Source: Nocardioides sp. Soil805 (GTDB lineage: Bacteria; Actinomycetota; Actinomycetes; Propionibacteriales; Nocardioidaceae). Taken from it: DNA of 64,000 nt. A program made the translations under genes and the position numbers. The notes under the pieces were generated by a model. That model was given only the letters and a program-made list of their open reading frames with translations, searched no databases and was not told where the DNA came from. This document shows positions 44,852 to 52,580 of this stretch, piece by piece. Numbering within the stretch: position 1 is the stretch's first letter; the number at the start of each line of letters is the position of its first letter. The stretch covers positions 186,001 through 250,000 of the forward strand of contig NZ_LMSU01000002.1 of NCBI RefSeq assembly GCF_001429625.1. Direction: 5' to 3'.

Positions 44852-45778
44852 TCACGTGTTGTGCCGGTCCAGGAAGTCGACGATCGCGGCCAGCGCCTCG
44901 CGCTGGACGTCGTCGACCTGCGCGACGCCGTCGGCGTCGGACTCGGGGTAGATGTAGCCGTGCACGTCGTGCGACCACGAGCGCCACTCGGCGTCGGCGC
45001 GCTTCTCGGCCAGCAGCTCGTAGGTGAGCCGGAAGATCCCCTGGAGCTCGTCCTCGTCGCGGCCCAGCACCAGCACCGGGATGTCGACGCCGTCCAGCCG
45101 GGCCGACACCTCGTCGGGGTCGGCGACCCGGGCGCGGGCGCGCTCGGTGCTGCGGATCTCCATGCTCTCGATGTCGCGCAGGCCGCCGTCGCTGGTCACG
45201 GTGGGCACGTCGTCGAGCCGCAGGGTGAGCAGCTCGTGCGAGGCGGGCTCGGCCGCGACGCCCGCGCGGAGCAGGCCGGGGTACTGCGAGAGCAGCTTGA
45301 AGAGCATCTCGCCGGCGTGGCTGACGCCGACGTGGAAGAGCCGGTCGCCGTCGATCGCGGGATGGACCGCGACGTGCCTCAGGATCGCGACCTCGTCCTC
45401 GTACTCCAGCGGCGCGCGGCTCAGCAGGCCCATGCCCTGCCGCACCGTGCTGCGCATGGCCCCGCCGGTCTGGTAGCCGAGCTCGACCTCGGTGCGGTAA
45501 CGCACCCACGCGCACGCATACCCGGCGTCGAGCAGCACGTCGGTGACGTGGCGGAAGCGGTGCACCCGGTCGTGCAGCCACCCCATGCCGCCGCCCCCGT
45601 TGCCGTAGGCGACGAGCACGAACGGGTGCGGTCCCGGCCCGTCGGGCAGCCGGAGCGCGTACGGCGCGTAGAGGCCGTCGAGGGTCTCGGCCATGAGGTA
45701 GTGGGCCGGGCGGTCGGAGCCGGCCAGCGGCTCGACCAGGACGGGGGTGTCGGGGGCGCCCCAGTCGGCGGCACTCAC
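44852..45778 (-). CDS. Alpha/beta hydrolase of the GntR operon
   Basis: 308 residues from a GTG overlapping the AhpD-like stop codon. The core shows HPFVLVAYGNGGGGMGW (oxyanion), the nucleophile elbow HVGVSHAGEMLFKL (GxSxxG), VLVLGRDEDEL (Asp) and SWSHDVHGYIYP (His). Closest in style to prolyl-oligopeptidase/dienelactone-type hydrolases. Could open a lactone, ester or amide in the pathway. Confidence 0.82.
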   Translation of the reverse strand: MSAADWGAPDTPVLVEPLAGSDRPAHYLMAETLDGLYAPYALRLPDGPGPHPFVLVAYGNGGGGMGWLHDRVHRFRHVTDVLLDAGYACAWVRYRTEVELGYQTGGAMRSTVRQGMGLLSRAPLEYEDEVAILRHVAVHPAIDGDRLFHVGVSHAGEMLFKLLSQYPGLLRAGVAAEPASHELLTLRLDDVPTVTSDGGLRDIESMEIRSTERARARVADPDEVSARLDGVDIPVLVLGRDEDELQGIFRLTYELLAEKRADAEWRSWSHDVHGYIYPESDADGVAQVDDVQREALAAIVDFLDRHNT

Positions 45779-46428
45779 CGGGAGGCGCTCGACGTGCCCG
45801 GAGCACCCGCGGCCCAGTAGTCCTCCCTGGCCTTGGACGCGGCCAGCGCCTCGGCGTCCTCGAAGCCGGGCGCCATCGAGGCCGACGTGCCGGCCATGTA
45901 CTGGTGGTGGTCGACGTCGAGGAGCCGGATCCAGCTCTGCTGGCCGAAGGTCAGCGCGATGACGCAGCCGAGCTCGACCAGCTCGTCCTCGGTGAAGTGG
46001 GCGTGCAGCCGGGTCCACAGGCCGTCGCGGTCGTCCTCGTTCCAGGCGATGGCCTGCGCGTAGGCGAGCGCGGCCTTCTGGCGGTCGTCGAACTTGTCGG
46101 AGGACTCGAAGTTGAGGAGGTCGTCGTACTGCCCCTCGACCAGGCCCTGCTGGCTGCCCTTGACCGAGCGCTGGTTGCCGCAGAACTCGCAGCTCACCGT
46201 GCGGGAGATGTAGACCCGGCACAGCTCCTTGATCGCGTGGTCGCACACGCCGTTGCGGAACATCTTCTCCCACGGCTCGGCGAAGGCCCAGAAGGCCGCG
46301 GGCACGTGGGCGCGCACCGCGTTGGTCTCCGGACGGGGCGTGCCCTCGCGGGCGCTGCGGTCCATCTCGGCCTGCATGCGGGGGTCCATGTCGTCGTAGG
46401 CGACGTAGGAGATGCGGGGCTGCTTCAT
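45775..46428 (-). CDS. Carboxymuconolactone decarboxylase/AhpD-like protein
   Basis: 217 residues; AAGGAG before the ATG. The central helix holds RVYISRTVSCEFCGNQRSVKG with the CxxC redox pair of AhpD-like proteins, and the second-half helices (FTEDELVELGCVIALTFGQQSWIRLLDV) fit the CMD fold. Members are gamma-carboxymuconolactone decarboxylases or thiol peroxidase-related enzymes. In context it may act on a lactone or protect against peroxide made by the hydroxylase. Confidence 0.85.
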   Translation of the reverse strand: MKQPRISYVAYDDMDPRMQAEMDRSAREGTPRPETNAVRAHVPAAFWAFAEPWEKMFRNGVCDHAIKELCRVYISRTVSCEFCGNQRSVKGSQQGLVEGQYDDLLNFESSDKFDDRQKAALAYAQAIAWNEDDRDGLWTRLHAHFTEDELVELGCVIALTFGQQSWIRLLDVDHHQYMAGTSASMAPGFEDAEALAASKAREDYWAAGAPGTSSASR

Positions 46429-46465
46429 GGTGACTCCTTGCTCGGGGACTGGGGACGGGGGATCG

Positions 46466-46503
46466 GGTTTCGAGGCTCGCTGCGCTCGCACCTCAACCGC
46501 CGA
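46466..46503. repeat. GGTTTCGA...CTCAACC element supplying the stop of the molybdenum-subunit gene
   Basis: GGTTTCGAGGCTCGCTGCGC followed by TCGCACCTCAACCGCCG. The minus-strand TGA at 46493-46495 is the central part of the GGTTGAGG end. Lies in the 64-bp gap between two genes of the operon. Confidence 0.8.
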
Positions 46504-48568
46504 GGGCGTCGATGGCTCGGACGATGGCGGCGGGGTCGAGGGGGAGGTCGCGGACCCGGACCCCCAGCGCGTGGTGGACGGCGTTGGCGATCGCGGCCGA
46601 GGTCGGCCCTTGCGCGGCCTCGCCGGCCCCGGTCGAGGGGGCGTCGCTGTCGACGAGGTGGACCGTGACCTCGGGCGTCTCGGAGAAACGCAGCACCGGG
46701 TAGGCCTCCCAGTCAGTGCCGAGCAGGCGTCGCCGGTCGAACGCCATCCGCTCCTTCACCGTCCACGACGTCGCTTGGGTCGCGCCGCCCTCGAGCTGGC
46801 TGCGGGCACCGTCGGGGTTGACCACCCGGCCGACGTCGGCGACGACGACCAGGCGGCGTACGACGACGTCATCGGTGACCTCGACGTCGGCGACGATCGC
46901 GCAGTGCGCGCCGCGGTCCTTGTAGCGGGCGTAGCCCAGGCCGCGGCCGGTGTCCTCCGGCAGCTCCTCGCCCCACCCGGCGATCCGGGCGGCCTCCGCG
47001 ACGACGTGCCGGGCCCGCGGGTCGGCGAGGTGGTCGAGCCGGAACGCCACCGGGTCGGCGCCGGTGGTGTGCGCCAGGTCGTCCATGAACGACTCGATGG
47101 CGAAGACGTTGAGGTGCGCCCCGAGCGCGCGCATCGCCGAGGTGCGCAGCGGGGAGTCGGTCTTGCGGTGGCCGACCACGCGCCGCGGCCCCACGTCGTA
47201 CGCCGGGAGCGCGTTGCGGGTGGTCCCGCCGCCGGCGGCGAGGGGCGGGTCGGTGGACGGGGGGAGCGGCACCGGGGTGGCGAGGTCGGCGCCGGCGATC
47301 AGGCCGGGGTGGCCGGAGTAGCCGGGCCGCGCACTGTGCCCCTGGCTCCACACGTCGTGGGACCAGCCGGCGATCCGCCCGCCCTCGAGCCGGGCCCGCA
47401 GCGTCGCCGTCATCGCGGGGGCCAGCGGCCCCCACGTGAGCTCGTCGGGCCGGGTCCAGCGCAGCAGCACCGGCCGCCCGGGCACCGCCCGCGCCAGCAG
47501 CACCGCGTCGAAGGCCGCGTCGTCGGCGGCGTTGTGGCCGTAGCAGCCGGCGTTCTCCACGTGCTCGACCACGACGGTGCCCGGGTCGAGGTCGAGCGCG
47601 GCCGCGATCGCGTCACGCAGGCCATGGATGCCCTGGCTGTGCGAGCGGACGTGGACCCCGTCGTCGGTCCAGGTCGCCAGCCCGGCGCTGGGCGCGATCG
47701 AGGCGTGGGCCAGGAAGGGGCGCGAGTACGACGCCTCGACGACGTCGCTGCCCGGGCCCGGTGCGCCCTCCTCGTCGAGGACGGGAACCTCCTCGTGGGT
47801 CCCCGAGCGGAGCCAGCCCGGCAGGTCGTCGGGGTCGGGGAGCAGGTCGCGCTCGTCCCAGTCGCTGTCCCCGCGGAGCTGTTCCAGCGCCCGGTCGACG
47901 TCGGCCTCGCGCTCGCCGACCACGCCGACGAACGAGCCGTCCCGCACCAGCGTCACCCCCGGCTTGCCGGTTCCTGAGGAGGCGAGGGACGAGCCGTCTC
48001 GAAGGGTCCAGCCGTCGGGCACCGACCGCAGCACCGCACCCACCGACGGCGGGCGCAGCACCCGGCCGTGCAGCAGGCCCTCGGGTCGCAGGTCGGCCAG
48101 GAAGCGCGGCCGGCCGAGGACCTTGTCGGGCAGGTCGAGCCGGGGCTCGCTGCGACCGACGGCGGCGGCCGCGACCGGAGCGAGGGGCTCCACGGTCGTC
48201 AGGTCCAGAGTCGGGTCGAGGCCGGCGATGCGCGCGACGTACTCCGCCACCGGCGACGTCGGCCCGGCCAGCGCACGCACCACGCCGCCGACGTGGGCCA
48301 GCGTCGGACCGGTCTGCAGCACCGACAGGCTGCCGGCGGTGAGGCCCTGGTCGGGACCGAGCGCCGTGTGCGGCGCGACCATCCGGATCCGGTCGAGCGG
48401 TAGCGCGAGCGCGTCGGCGGCGAGCTGGGCGAGCGCGGTCGCGATGCCCTGGCCGAGCTCGGCCTTGCCGACCCGCACCTCGACCATCCCGCCGTCCACC
48501 CCGCCCGCCACCGCCACCCAGCTGCCGAGCCGGGGGTTGGTGATGACGTGCGGGGGGAGGTCGGTCAT
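46493..48568 (-). CDS. Molybdopterin-dependent hydroxylase, large subunit (IorB/CoxL-like)
   Basis: 691 residues. EVRVGKAELGQGIATALAQLA is the cofactor-proximal start typical of isoquinoline 1-oxidoreductase beta-type subunits; GHNAADDAAFDAVLLARAV and GAGEAAQGPTSAAIANAVHHAL (catalytic Glu in GxGE) near the C-terminus complete the xanthine-dehydrogenase family pattern. It hydroxylates a carbon next to a ring nitrogen or an aldehyde using water. Together with the [2Fe-2S] subunit encoded 60 bp upstream it would form a two-subunit enzyme; no FAD (CoxM-like) subunit is present in the cluster. Substrate unknown. Confidence 0.88.
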   Translation of the reverse strand: MTDLPPHVITNPRLGSWVAVAGGVDGGMVEVRVGKAELGQGIATALAQLAADALALPLDRIRMVAPHTALGPDQGLTAGSLSVLQTGPTLAHVGGVVRALAGPTSPVAEYVARIAGLDPTLDLTTVEPLAPVAAAAVGRSEPRLDLPDKVLGRPRFLADLRPEGLLHGRVLRPPSVGAVLRSVPDGWTLRDGSSLASSGTGKPGVTLVRDGSFVGVVGEREADVDRALEQLRGDSDWDERDLLPDPDDLPGWLRSGTHEEVPVLDEEGAPGPGSDVVEASYSRPFLAHASIAPSAGLATWTDDGVHVRSHSQGIHGLRDAIAAALDLDPGTVVVEHVENAGCYGHNAADDAAFDAVLLARAVPGRPVLLRWTRPDELTWGPLAPAMTATLRARLEGGRIAGWSHDVWSQGHSARPGYSGHPGLIAGADLATPVPLPPSTDPPLAAGGGTTRNALPAYDVGPRRVVGHRKTDSPLRTSAMRALGAHLNVFAIESFMDDLAHTTGADPVAFRLDHLADPRARHVVAEAARIAGWGEELPEDTGRGLGYARYKDRGAHCAIVADVEVTDDVVVRRLVVVADVGRVVNPDGARSQLEGGATQATSWTVKERMAFDRRRLLGTDWEAYPVLRFSETPEVTVHLVDSDAPSTGAGEAAQGPTSAAIANAVHHALGVRVRDLPLDPAAIVRAIDALGG

Positions 48569-48595
48569 GACGTGGCCGTCGTGAGGGGGCAGGGG

Positions 48596-48639
48596 GTTTC
48601 GAGGCTCGTCGCCAGGGCTCCTCGCACCTCAACCACCGA
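48596..48639. repeat. GGTTTCGA...CTCAACC element supplying the stop of the [2Fe-2S] gene
   Basis: GTTTCGAGGCTCGTCGCC followed by AGGGCTCCTCGCACCTCAACCACCGA. The TGA (48629-48631, minus) is again within GGTTGAGG, exactly as in the copy at 46466. It occupies most of the 60-bp gap between the two hydroxylase subunit genes. Confidence 0.8.
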
Positions 48640-49093
48640 CCGGGTCCTGCCGGGCGGCGAGGACGGCGTCGACGATCCGGCGGTGCGCCCCGCAGCGGCA
48701 CAGGTTGCCGTCGAGCGCCTCGGCCACCCGGGCGGCGTCGGCGTCCGGCTCGGCGTCGAGCAGGGCGGCCGCGCGGACGACGATCCCGGAGATGCAGAAG
48801 CCGCACTGCGCGGCCTGCCGGTCGAGGATCGCGCGCTGCACGGGGTGCGGCGTGCCGTCGGCGGAGAGCCCCTCGACGGTGGTGACCGAGCGACCCTCGG
48901 CCTGCCACACCGGCGTCCGGCACGACGGGACGACGGCTCCGTCGAGGGAGACGTGGCAGGCGCCGCACAGCCCCTGGCCGCAGCCGAAGCGGGTGCCGAC
49001 CAGGCCGAGGTCGTCGCGCAGCACCGTCAGCAGCGGCGTGTCCGGGTCGCCGCCGACCTCGACGTGCGCGCCGTTGACCTCGAAGCCGGTCAC
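48629..49093 (-). CDS. [2Fe-2S] subunit of the molybdenum hydroxylase (IorA/CoxS-like)
   Basis: 154 residues from a GTG overlapping the GntR stop (GTGA). The N-terminal plant-type cluster is TRFGCGQGLCGACHVSL with the fourth Cys in VPSCRTP; the C-terminal helical cluster is CGFCISGIVV and GNLCRCGAHRRI. It carries electrons away from the molybdenum centre. The GG end and stop come from the intergenic repeat. Confidence 0.92.
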   Translation of the reverse strand: MTGFEVNGAHVEVGGDPDTPLLTVLRDDLGLVGTRFGCGQGLCGACHVSLDGAVVPSCRTPVWQAEGRSVTTVEGLSADGTPHPVQRAILDRQAAQCGFCISGIVVRAAALLDAEPDADAARVAEALDGNLCRCGAHRRIVDAVLAARQDPVGG

Positions 49094-49761
49094 CCGAAGA
49101 CCTCCGGGTGGTGGGAGAGCTCGATGCGGGTGCGCCGGATGTGGCCGCCGAGGAAGCGCTCGCCGTCGTCGGCGTCGCGGCGCACCACGGCGTCGAGGAT
49201 CAGCCGGTGCTCGGAGTTGACCACCCACATGCGGCTGCGACCGCCCAGCGCGACGAACGCGCGCCGGTAGTGCTGGGTGGAGTTCCACAGTCGCGTCACG
49301 TTGGACATCAGCGGGTCGATCTGGCAGCCGGAGTAGGTGAGCATGTGGAACTCGCGGTCGAGGTCGAGGAACTTCTCGAGGTCCTCGTTGTCCTCGATCC
49401 GCTGCTGCACCTCCGCGAGCTGCGCGTGCTCGTCGGGGCCGAGCTGTGGCAGGCTCTCGGCGAGGGCCAGCGGCTCGAGGCGCTCGCGCATCCGGTAGAC
49501 CACGTCCACCTCGTGCGGCGACAGCCGCGGCACCCGGGCGCCCTTGTGGGCCTCGTGCTCGGTGAGGCCCTCGGCCTCGAGCATCCGCAGGGCCTCGCGC
49601 ACCGGCAGCCGGCTCGCGCCGAGGCGCTCGGCGACCTCCTCCTGCCGGATCCGGTCGCCGGGCTTGAGCTCACCGCCCAGGATCGCCTCGCGGAGGTACG
49701 CCGCGACGCGGGTGCTGCCGATGCCCGTGCTGTTGGCTGTGGTGCCGCTCGTCTCGCTCAT
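49090..49761 (-). CDS. GntR-family regulator (FCD type)
   Basis: 223 residues. Winged helix-turn-helix in the first 75 residues (STRVAAYLREAILGGELKPGD, QEEVAERLGASRLPVREALRML) and an FCD ligand domain after it (YRMRERLEPLALAES, DREFHMLTYSGC, SEHRLILDAVVRRDADD), with the Asp/His metal-binding pattern of FadR C-terminal domains. It starts inside the VOC gene stop (ATGA), so it is part of the operon it should control. VanR-like operators at 50275 and 50350 are its likely sites. Confidence 0.9.
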   Translation of the reverse strand: MSETSGTTANSTGIGSTRVAAYLREAILGGELKPGDRIRQEEVAERLGASRLPVREALRMLEAEGLTEHEAHKGARVPRLSPHEVDVVYRMRERLEPLALAESLPQLGPDEHAQLAEVQQRIEDNEDLEKFLDLDREFHMLTYSGCQIDPLMSNVTRLWNSTQHYRRAFVALGGRSRMWVVNSEHRLILDAVVRRDADDGERFLGGHIRRTRIELSHHPEVFG

Positions 49762-50264
49762 GGTCGGGGATTCTCCCGGTCCCAGCGCTTGCCCCCCGGG
49801 GCGGACACCAGCTCGAACTGCATCCCCCACGGGCTGCGGAAGTAGATCCACCGGTTGCCCTCGGCCGGGCCGCGGCTCGCGGTGGGCCCGTCGAGGACCT
49901 CGACCCCCGCCGTACGCAGGTGGTCGATCGCGGCGTCGAGGTCGTCGACGTACAGCGCGACGTGGTGGCCGCCGACGTCGCTGTTGCGCGGCGGCTGCGC
50001 CTGCTGGTCGGGGGAGGAGTAGTGGAAGACCTCGAAGAGGGTCTCGCCGGAGAGGCGGAACCAGCGGTTCTCGACCATCACCGCGTCGGGGTGCACGGCC
50101 AGGTGCCGGGTCATCCAGTCGTCGCCCTCGTCCGGGTGGGAGAAGGGGCCCAGGGAGTAGAGGTACTCGCAGCCGAGCACGTCGACGAGGAACCGGTGGG
50201 CCTGCTCGAGGTCGGGCACGGTGAAGCCCACGTGGTCGATCCGACGCAGGCCGGGCAGTGCCAT
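49758..50264 (-). CDS. VOC-superfamily protein (extradiol dioxygenase/glyoxalase-like)
   Basis: 168 residues, first gene of the leftward operon. Metal-binding His/Glu positions are visible in RRIDHVGFTVPDLEQAHRFL, VGGHHVALYVDDLDAAIDHL and WGMQFELVSAPGG (Glu), as in type I dioxygenases and related VOC enzymes. Could open a ring or act as an isomerase/lyase in the pathway. Confidence 0.83.
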   Translation of the reverse strand: MALPGLRRIDHVGFTVPDLEQAHRFLVDVLGCEYLYSLGPFSHPDEGDDWMTRHLAVHPDAVMVENRWFRLSGETLFEVFHYSSPDQQAQPPRNSDVGGHHVALYVDDLDAAIDHLRTAGVEVLDGPTASRGPAEGNRWIYFRSPWGMQFELVSAPGGKRWDRENPRP

Positions 50265-50274
50265 CGATTCCCTC

Positions 50275-50286
50275 ACTGGATCCGAA
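50275..50286. promoter_or_regulatory. GntR/VanR-like operator, weak copy (ACTGGATCCGAA)
   Basis: Matches ATTGGATCCAAT, the published VanR operator of Caulobacter, in 9 of 12 positions. It is 11 bp upstream of the VOC gene start on the minus strand, where binding would block transcription of the leftward operon. Confidence 0.55.
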
Positions 50287-50344
50287 ATGGGGTCAGGGCC
50301 CAGCAAAGCACGCCTCGTTGTGTGGCGTCCATCACTCCTGCCTC

Positions 50345-50361
50345 TAGATTTTGGATCCAAT
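50345..50361. promoter_or_regulatory. Promoter -10 box and strong GntR/VanR-like operator (TTTGGATCCAAT)
   Basis: TAGATT at 50345-50350 is a -10 candidate for the E1/E2 operon. TTTGGATCCAAT at 50350-50361 matches the VanR operator in 11 of 12 positions and covers the expected transcription start. With the site at 50275 it would let one regulator silence both divergent operons. Confidence 0.7.
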
Positions 50362-50398
50362 CGGTGTCAGAGTGACGACGCCACCGAGAAGGAGAGCC

Positions 50399-52579
50399 AT
50401 GCCCCAGCACCGCCCGCTCACGCCCGCCGCCCCCTGGGTCGAGGTCGTCGCGACCGACGAGGACTGGGACGCCGCCGACCCGCAGCTGCTGCGCACGTTC
50501 TATGCCCAGCTGGTCTGGATCCGCGCCTTCGAGCAGCTCGTCCTCGACCTCGCCGGCGCCGGGCTTATCCACGGGCCCGCCCACTCCAGCATCGGCCAGG
50601 AGGGCGGCGCCGTCGGCTCGGTGCTCGCCCTGACCAGCGAGGACTCGGTCAACGGCTCGCACCGCGGGCACCACCAGTTCCTCGCCAAGGCGCTGCACCA
50701 CGTCGAGCCCAAGGGCATGGACCCGCTCGCGCCCCCGTCCGACGCGGTCCGCGACGTGCTGCTGCGCACCCTCGCCGAGATCGCCGGCCTCGACCGCGGC
50801 TGGAGCCACGGGCGCGGCGGCTCGATGCACCTGCAGTGGAAGGAGGCCGGCGCGATGGGCACCAACGCCATCGTCGGCGGCGGGGTCCCCCAGGCGGCCG
50901 GCTTCGCCTTCGCCCACCAGCGCTCCGGCACCGACGCGGTCTCGGTCACCTACTTCGGCGACGGCGCGGTCAACATCGGCTCCACCCTCGAGACGATGAA
51001 CCTCGCCGGTGCCTGGTCGCTCCCGGTCTGCTTCTTCATCGAGAACAACCGCTACGCCGTCTCCACCTCCGTCGAGGAGGCGACCGCCGAGCCCCGCCTC
51101 TCCGCGCGCGGGATGGGCTTCAACCTCGCGTCCTGGAAGGTCGACGGGCAGGACCCGCTCGCCGTGCACCTCGCCATGACCGAGGCCGTCGAGCACATGC
51201 GCGCCGGTCGCGGCTCGACCGTCGTCGAGGTCGACACCTACCGCTTCTTCCACCAGAACGGCGGCTTCGCGGGCAGCGCCTTCGGCTACCGCGACAAGGA
51301 GGAGGAGAAGGCGTGGCGGCTGCGCGACCCGCTGACCGTCACGTCCGCGCACCTCGAGCGCCTCGGCCTCCTCGAGGAGGGTGAGGCCGCCCGCGCGCTC
51401 GCGCAGGCCAAGGCGGTCATGGAGGAGATCGGCGACGTCCTGCTGGAGCCGGTCCCCGACGGCAAGCCCGGCCAGCGCCGGATCCGCGCCGACGAGTGGC
51501 CCGACCCGGCGTGGGTCGACGTCGGCGTCCGTGGCGACCTCTCGGAGATGGACGACGCCCGCGTCGTGGCCGCCGAGGGCCACGCCGTCCCCGTCCACGA
51601 CATGAAGCTGGTCGAGTCGATCGCCGCCGTCCTGGGCCGCCGGATGGAGACCGACCCCGGCGTCATCGTCATGGGCGAGGACGTCCACCGGCTCAACGGC
51701 GGCACCAACGGCGCCACCCGAGGGCTCAGTGAGCGGTTCCCCGACCGGGTGCTCGGCACGCCCATCAGCGAGAACGCCTTCACCGGCCTCGCCTGCGGTG
51801 TCGCGCTCGACGGCCGCTTCACGCCGGTCGTGGAGTTCATGTACGCCGACTTCATGTGGGTCGCCGCCGACCAGCTCTTCAACCAGGTCGCCCGGGCGCG
51901 CCACATGTACGGCGGGGACGGCGCCGTACCCCTCGTGCTGCGCAGCAAGGTCGCCATGGGCACCGGCTACGGCTCCCAGCACTCGATGGACCCCGCCGGC
52001 GTCTTCGCCACCTCGGCCGGGTGGCGCATCGTCGCGCCCTCGACGCCCTACGACTACGTCGGCCTGATGAACACCGCCCTGCGCTGCCAGGACCCCGTCC
52101 TCGTGCTCGAGCACGTCGACCTCTACAACGCGGTGGGGCCAGGCCCCGTCGACGACCTCGACTTCTGCCTGCCCGTCGGCAAGGCCGCGATCCGCCGCGA
52201 GGGCAAGGACGCCACGATCCTGACCTACCTCGGGATGGTCCCCTTCGTGCTGGAGGCGGTCGAGGAGTTCGGCCAGGTCGACGCCGAGGTGATCGACCTG
52301 CGCTGGCTCGACCGCGCGAGCATCGACTGGGACACCATCGAGGCGTCCCTCACCAAGACCAACCAGGTGGTGATCGCCGAGCAGGGCGCGGTCGGCACGT
52401 CGTACGGCGGGTGGCTGGCCGACGAGATCCACCGGCGGTTCTTCGACCTGCTCGACGCCCCCGTCCGTCGGGTCACCGGCGCCGAGGCGTCGCCCAGCAT
52501 CAGCAAGGTGCTGGAGCGTGCGGCGATCGCCCAGAAGGACGAGGTCATCGCCGAGCTCACCGAGATCGCGAGGTACTGA
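50399..52579 (+). CDS. Fused E1 alpha-beta thiamine-dependent 2-oxoacid dehydrogenase
   Basis: 726 residues; AAGGAGAG lies before the ATG. The first half is E1 alpha: GHRGHHQFLAKAL, RGWSHGRGGSMHL, and the thiamine-binding GDGAVNIGSTLETMNLAGAW...ENN segment. The second half is E1 beta from about residue 405 (MKLVESIAAVLGRRMETDP, VMGEDVHRLNGGTNGATRGL, TPISENAFTGLACGVALDG). The fusion makes a single-chain E1, as in some acetoin and branched-chain complexes. It is followed after one base by an E2 gene; no E3 is nearby. Probably dedicated to a pathway 2-oxoacid rather than central metabolism. Confidence 0.9.
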   Translation: MPQHRPLTPAAPWVEVVATDEDWDAADPQLLRTFYAQLVWIRAFEQLVLDLAGAGLIHGPAHSSIGQEGGAVGSVLALTSEDSVNGSHRGHHQFLAKALHHVEPKGMDPLAPPSDAVRDVLLRTLAEIAGLDRGWSHGRGGSMHLQWKEAGAMGTNAIVGGGVPQAAGFAFAHQRSGTDAVSVTYFGDGAVNIGSTLETMNLAGAWSLPVCFFIENNRYAVSTSVEEATAEPRLSARGMGFNLASWKVDGQDPLAVHLAMTEAVEHMRAGRGSTVVEVDTYRFFHQNGGFAGSAFGYRDKEEEKAWRLRDPLTVTSAHLERLGLLEEGEAARALAQAKAVMEEIGDVLLEPVPDGKPGQRRIRADEWPDPAWVDVGVRGDLSEMDDARVVAAEGHAVPVHDMKLVESIAAVLGRRMETDPGVIVMGEDVHRLNGGTNGATRGLSERFPDRVLGTPISENAFTGLACGVALDGRFTPVVEFMYADFMWVAADQLFNQVARARHMYGGDGAVPLVLRSKVAMGTGYGSQHSMDPAGVFATSAGWRIVAPSTPYDYVGLMNTALRCQDPVLVLEHVDLYNAVGPGPVDDLDFCLPVGKAAIRREGKDATILTYLGMVPFVLEAVEEFGQVDAEVIDLRWLDRASIDWDTIEASLTKTNQVVIAEQGAVGTSYGGWLADEIHRRFFDLLDAPVRRVTGAEASPSISKVLERAAIAQKDEVIAELTEIARY

Positions 52580-52580
52580 C

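Noticed and set aside
46493..49093. Carbon monoxide dehydrogenase
   Set aside because: The large subunit lacks the active-site cysteine loop of CoxL that I would expect, and no FAD subunit is present; the IorAB-like two-subunit layout fits better.
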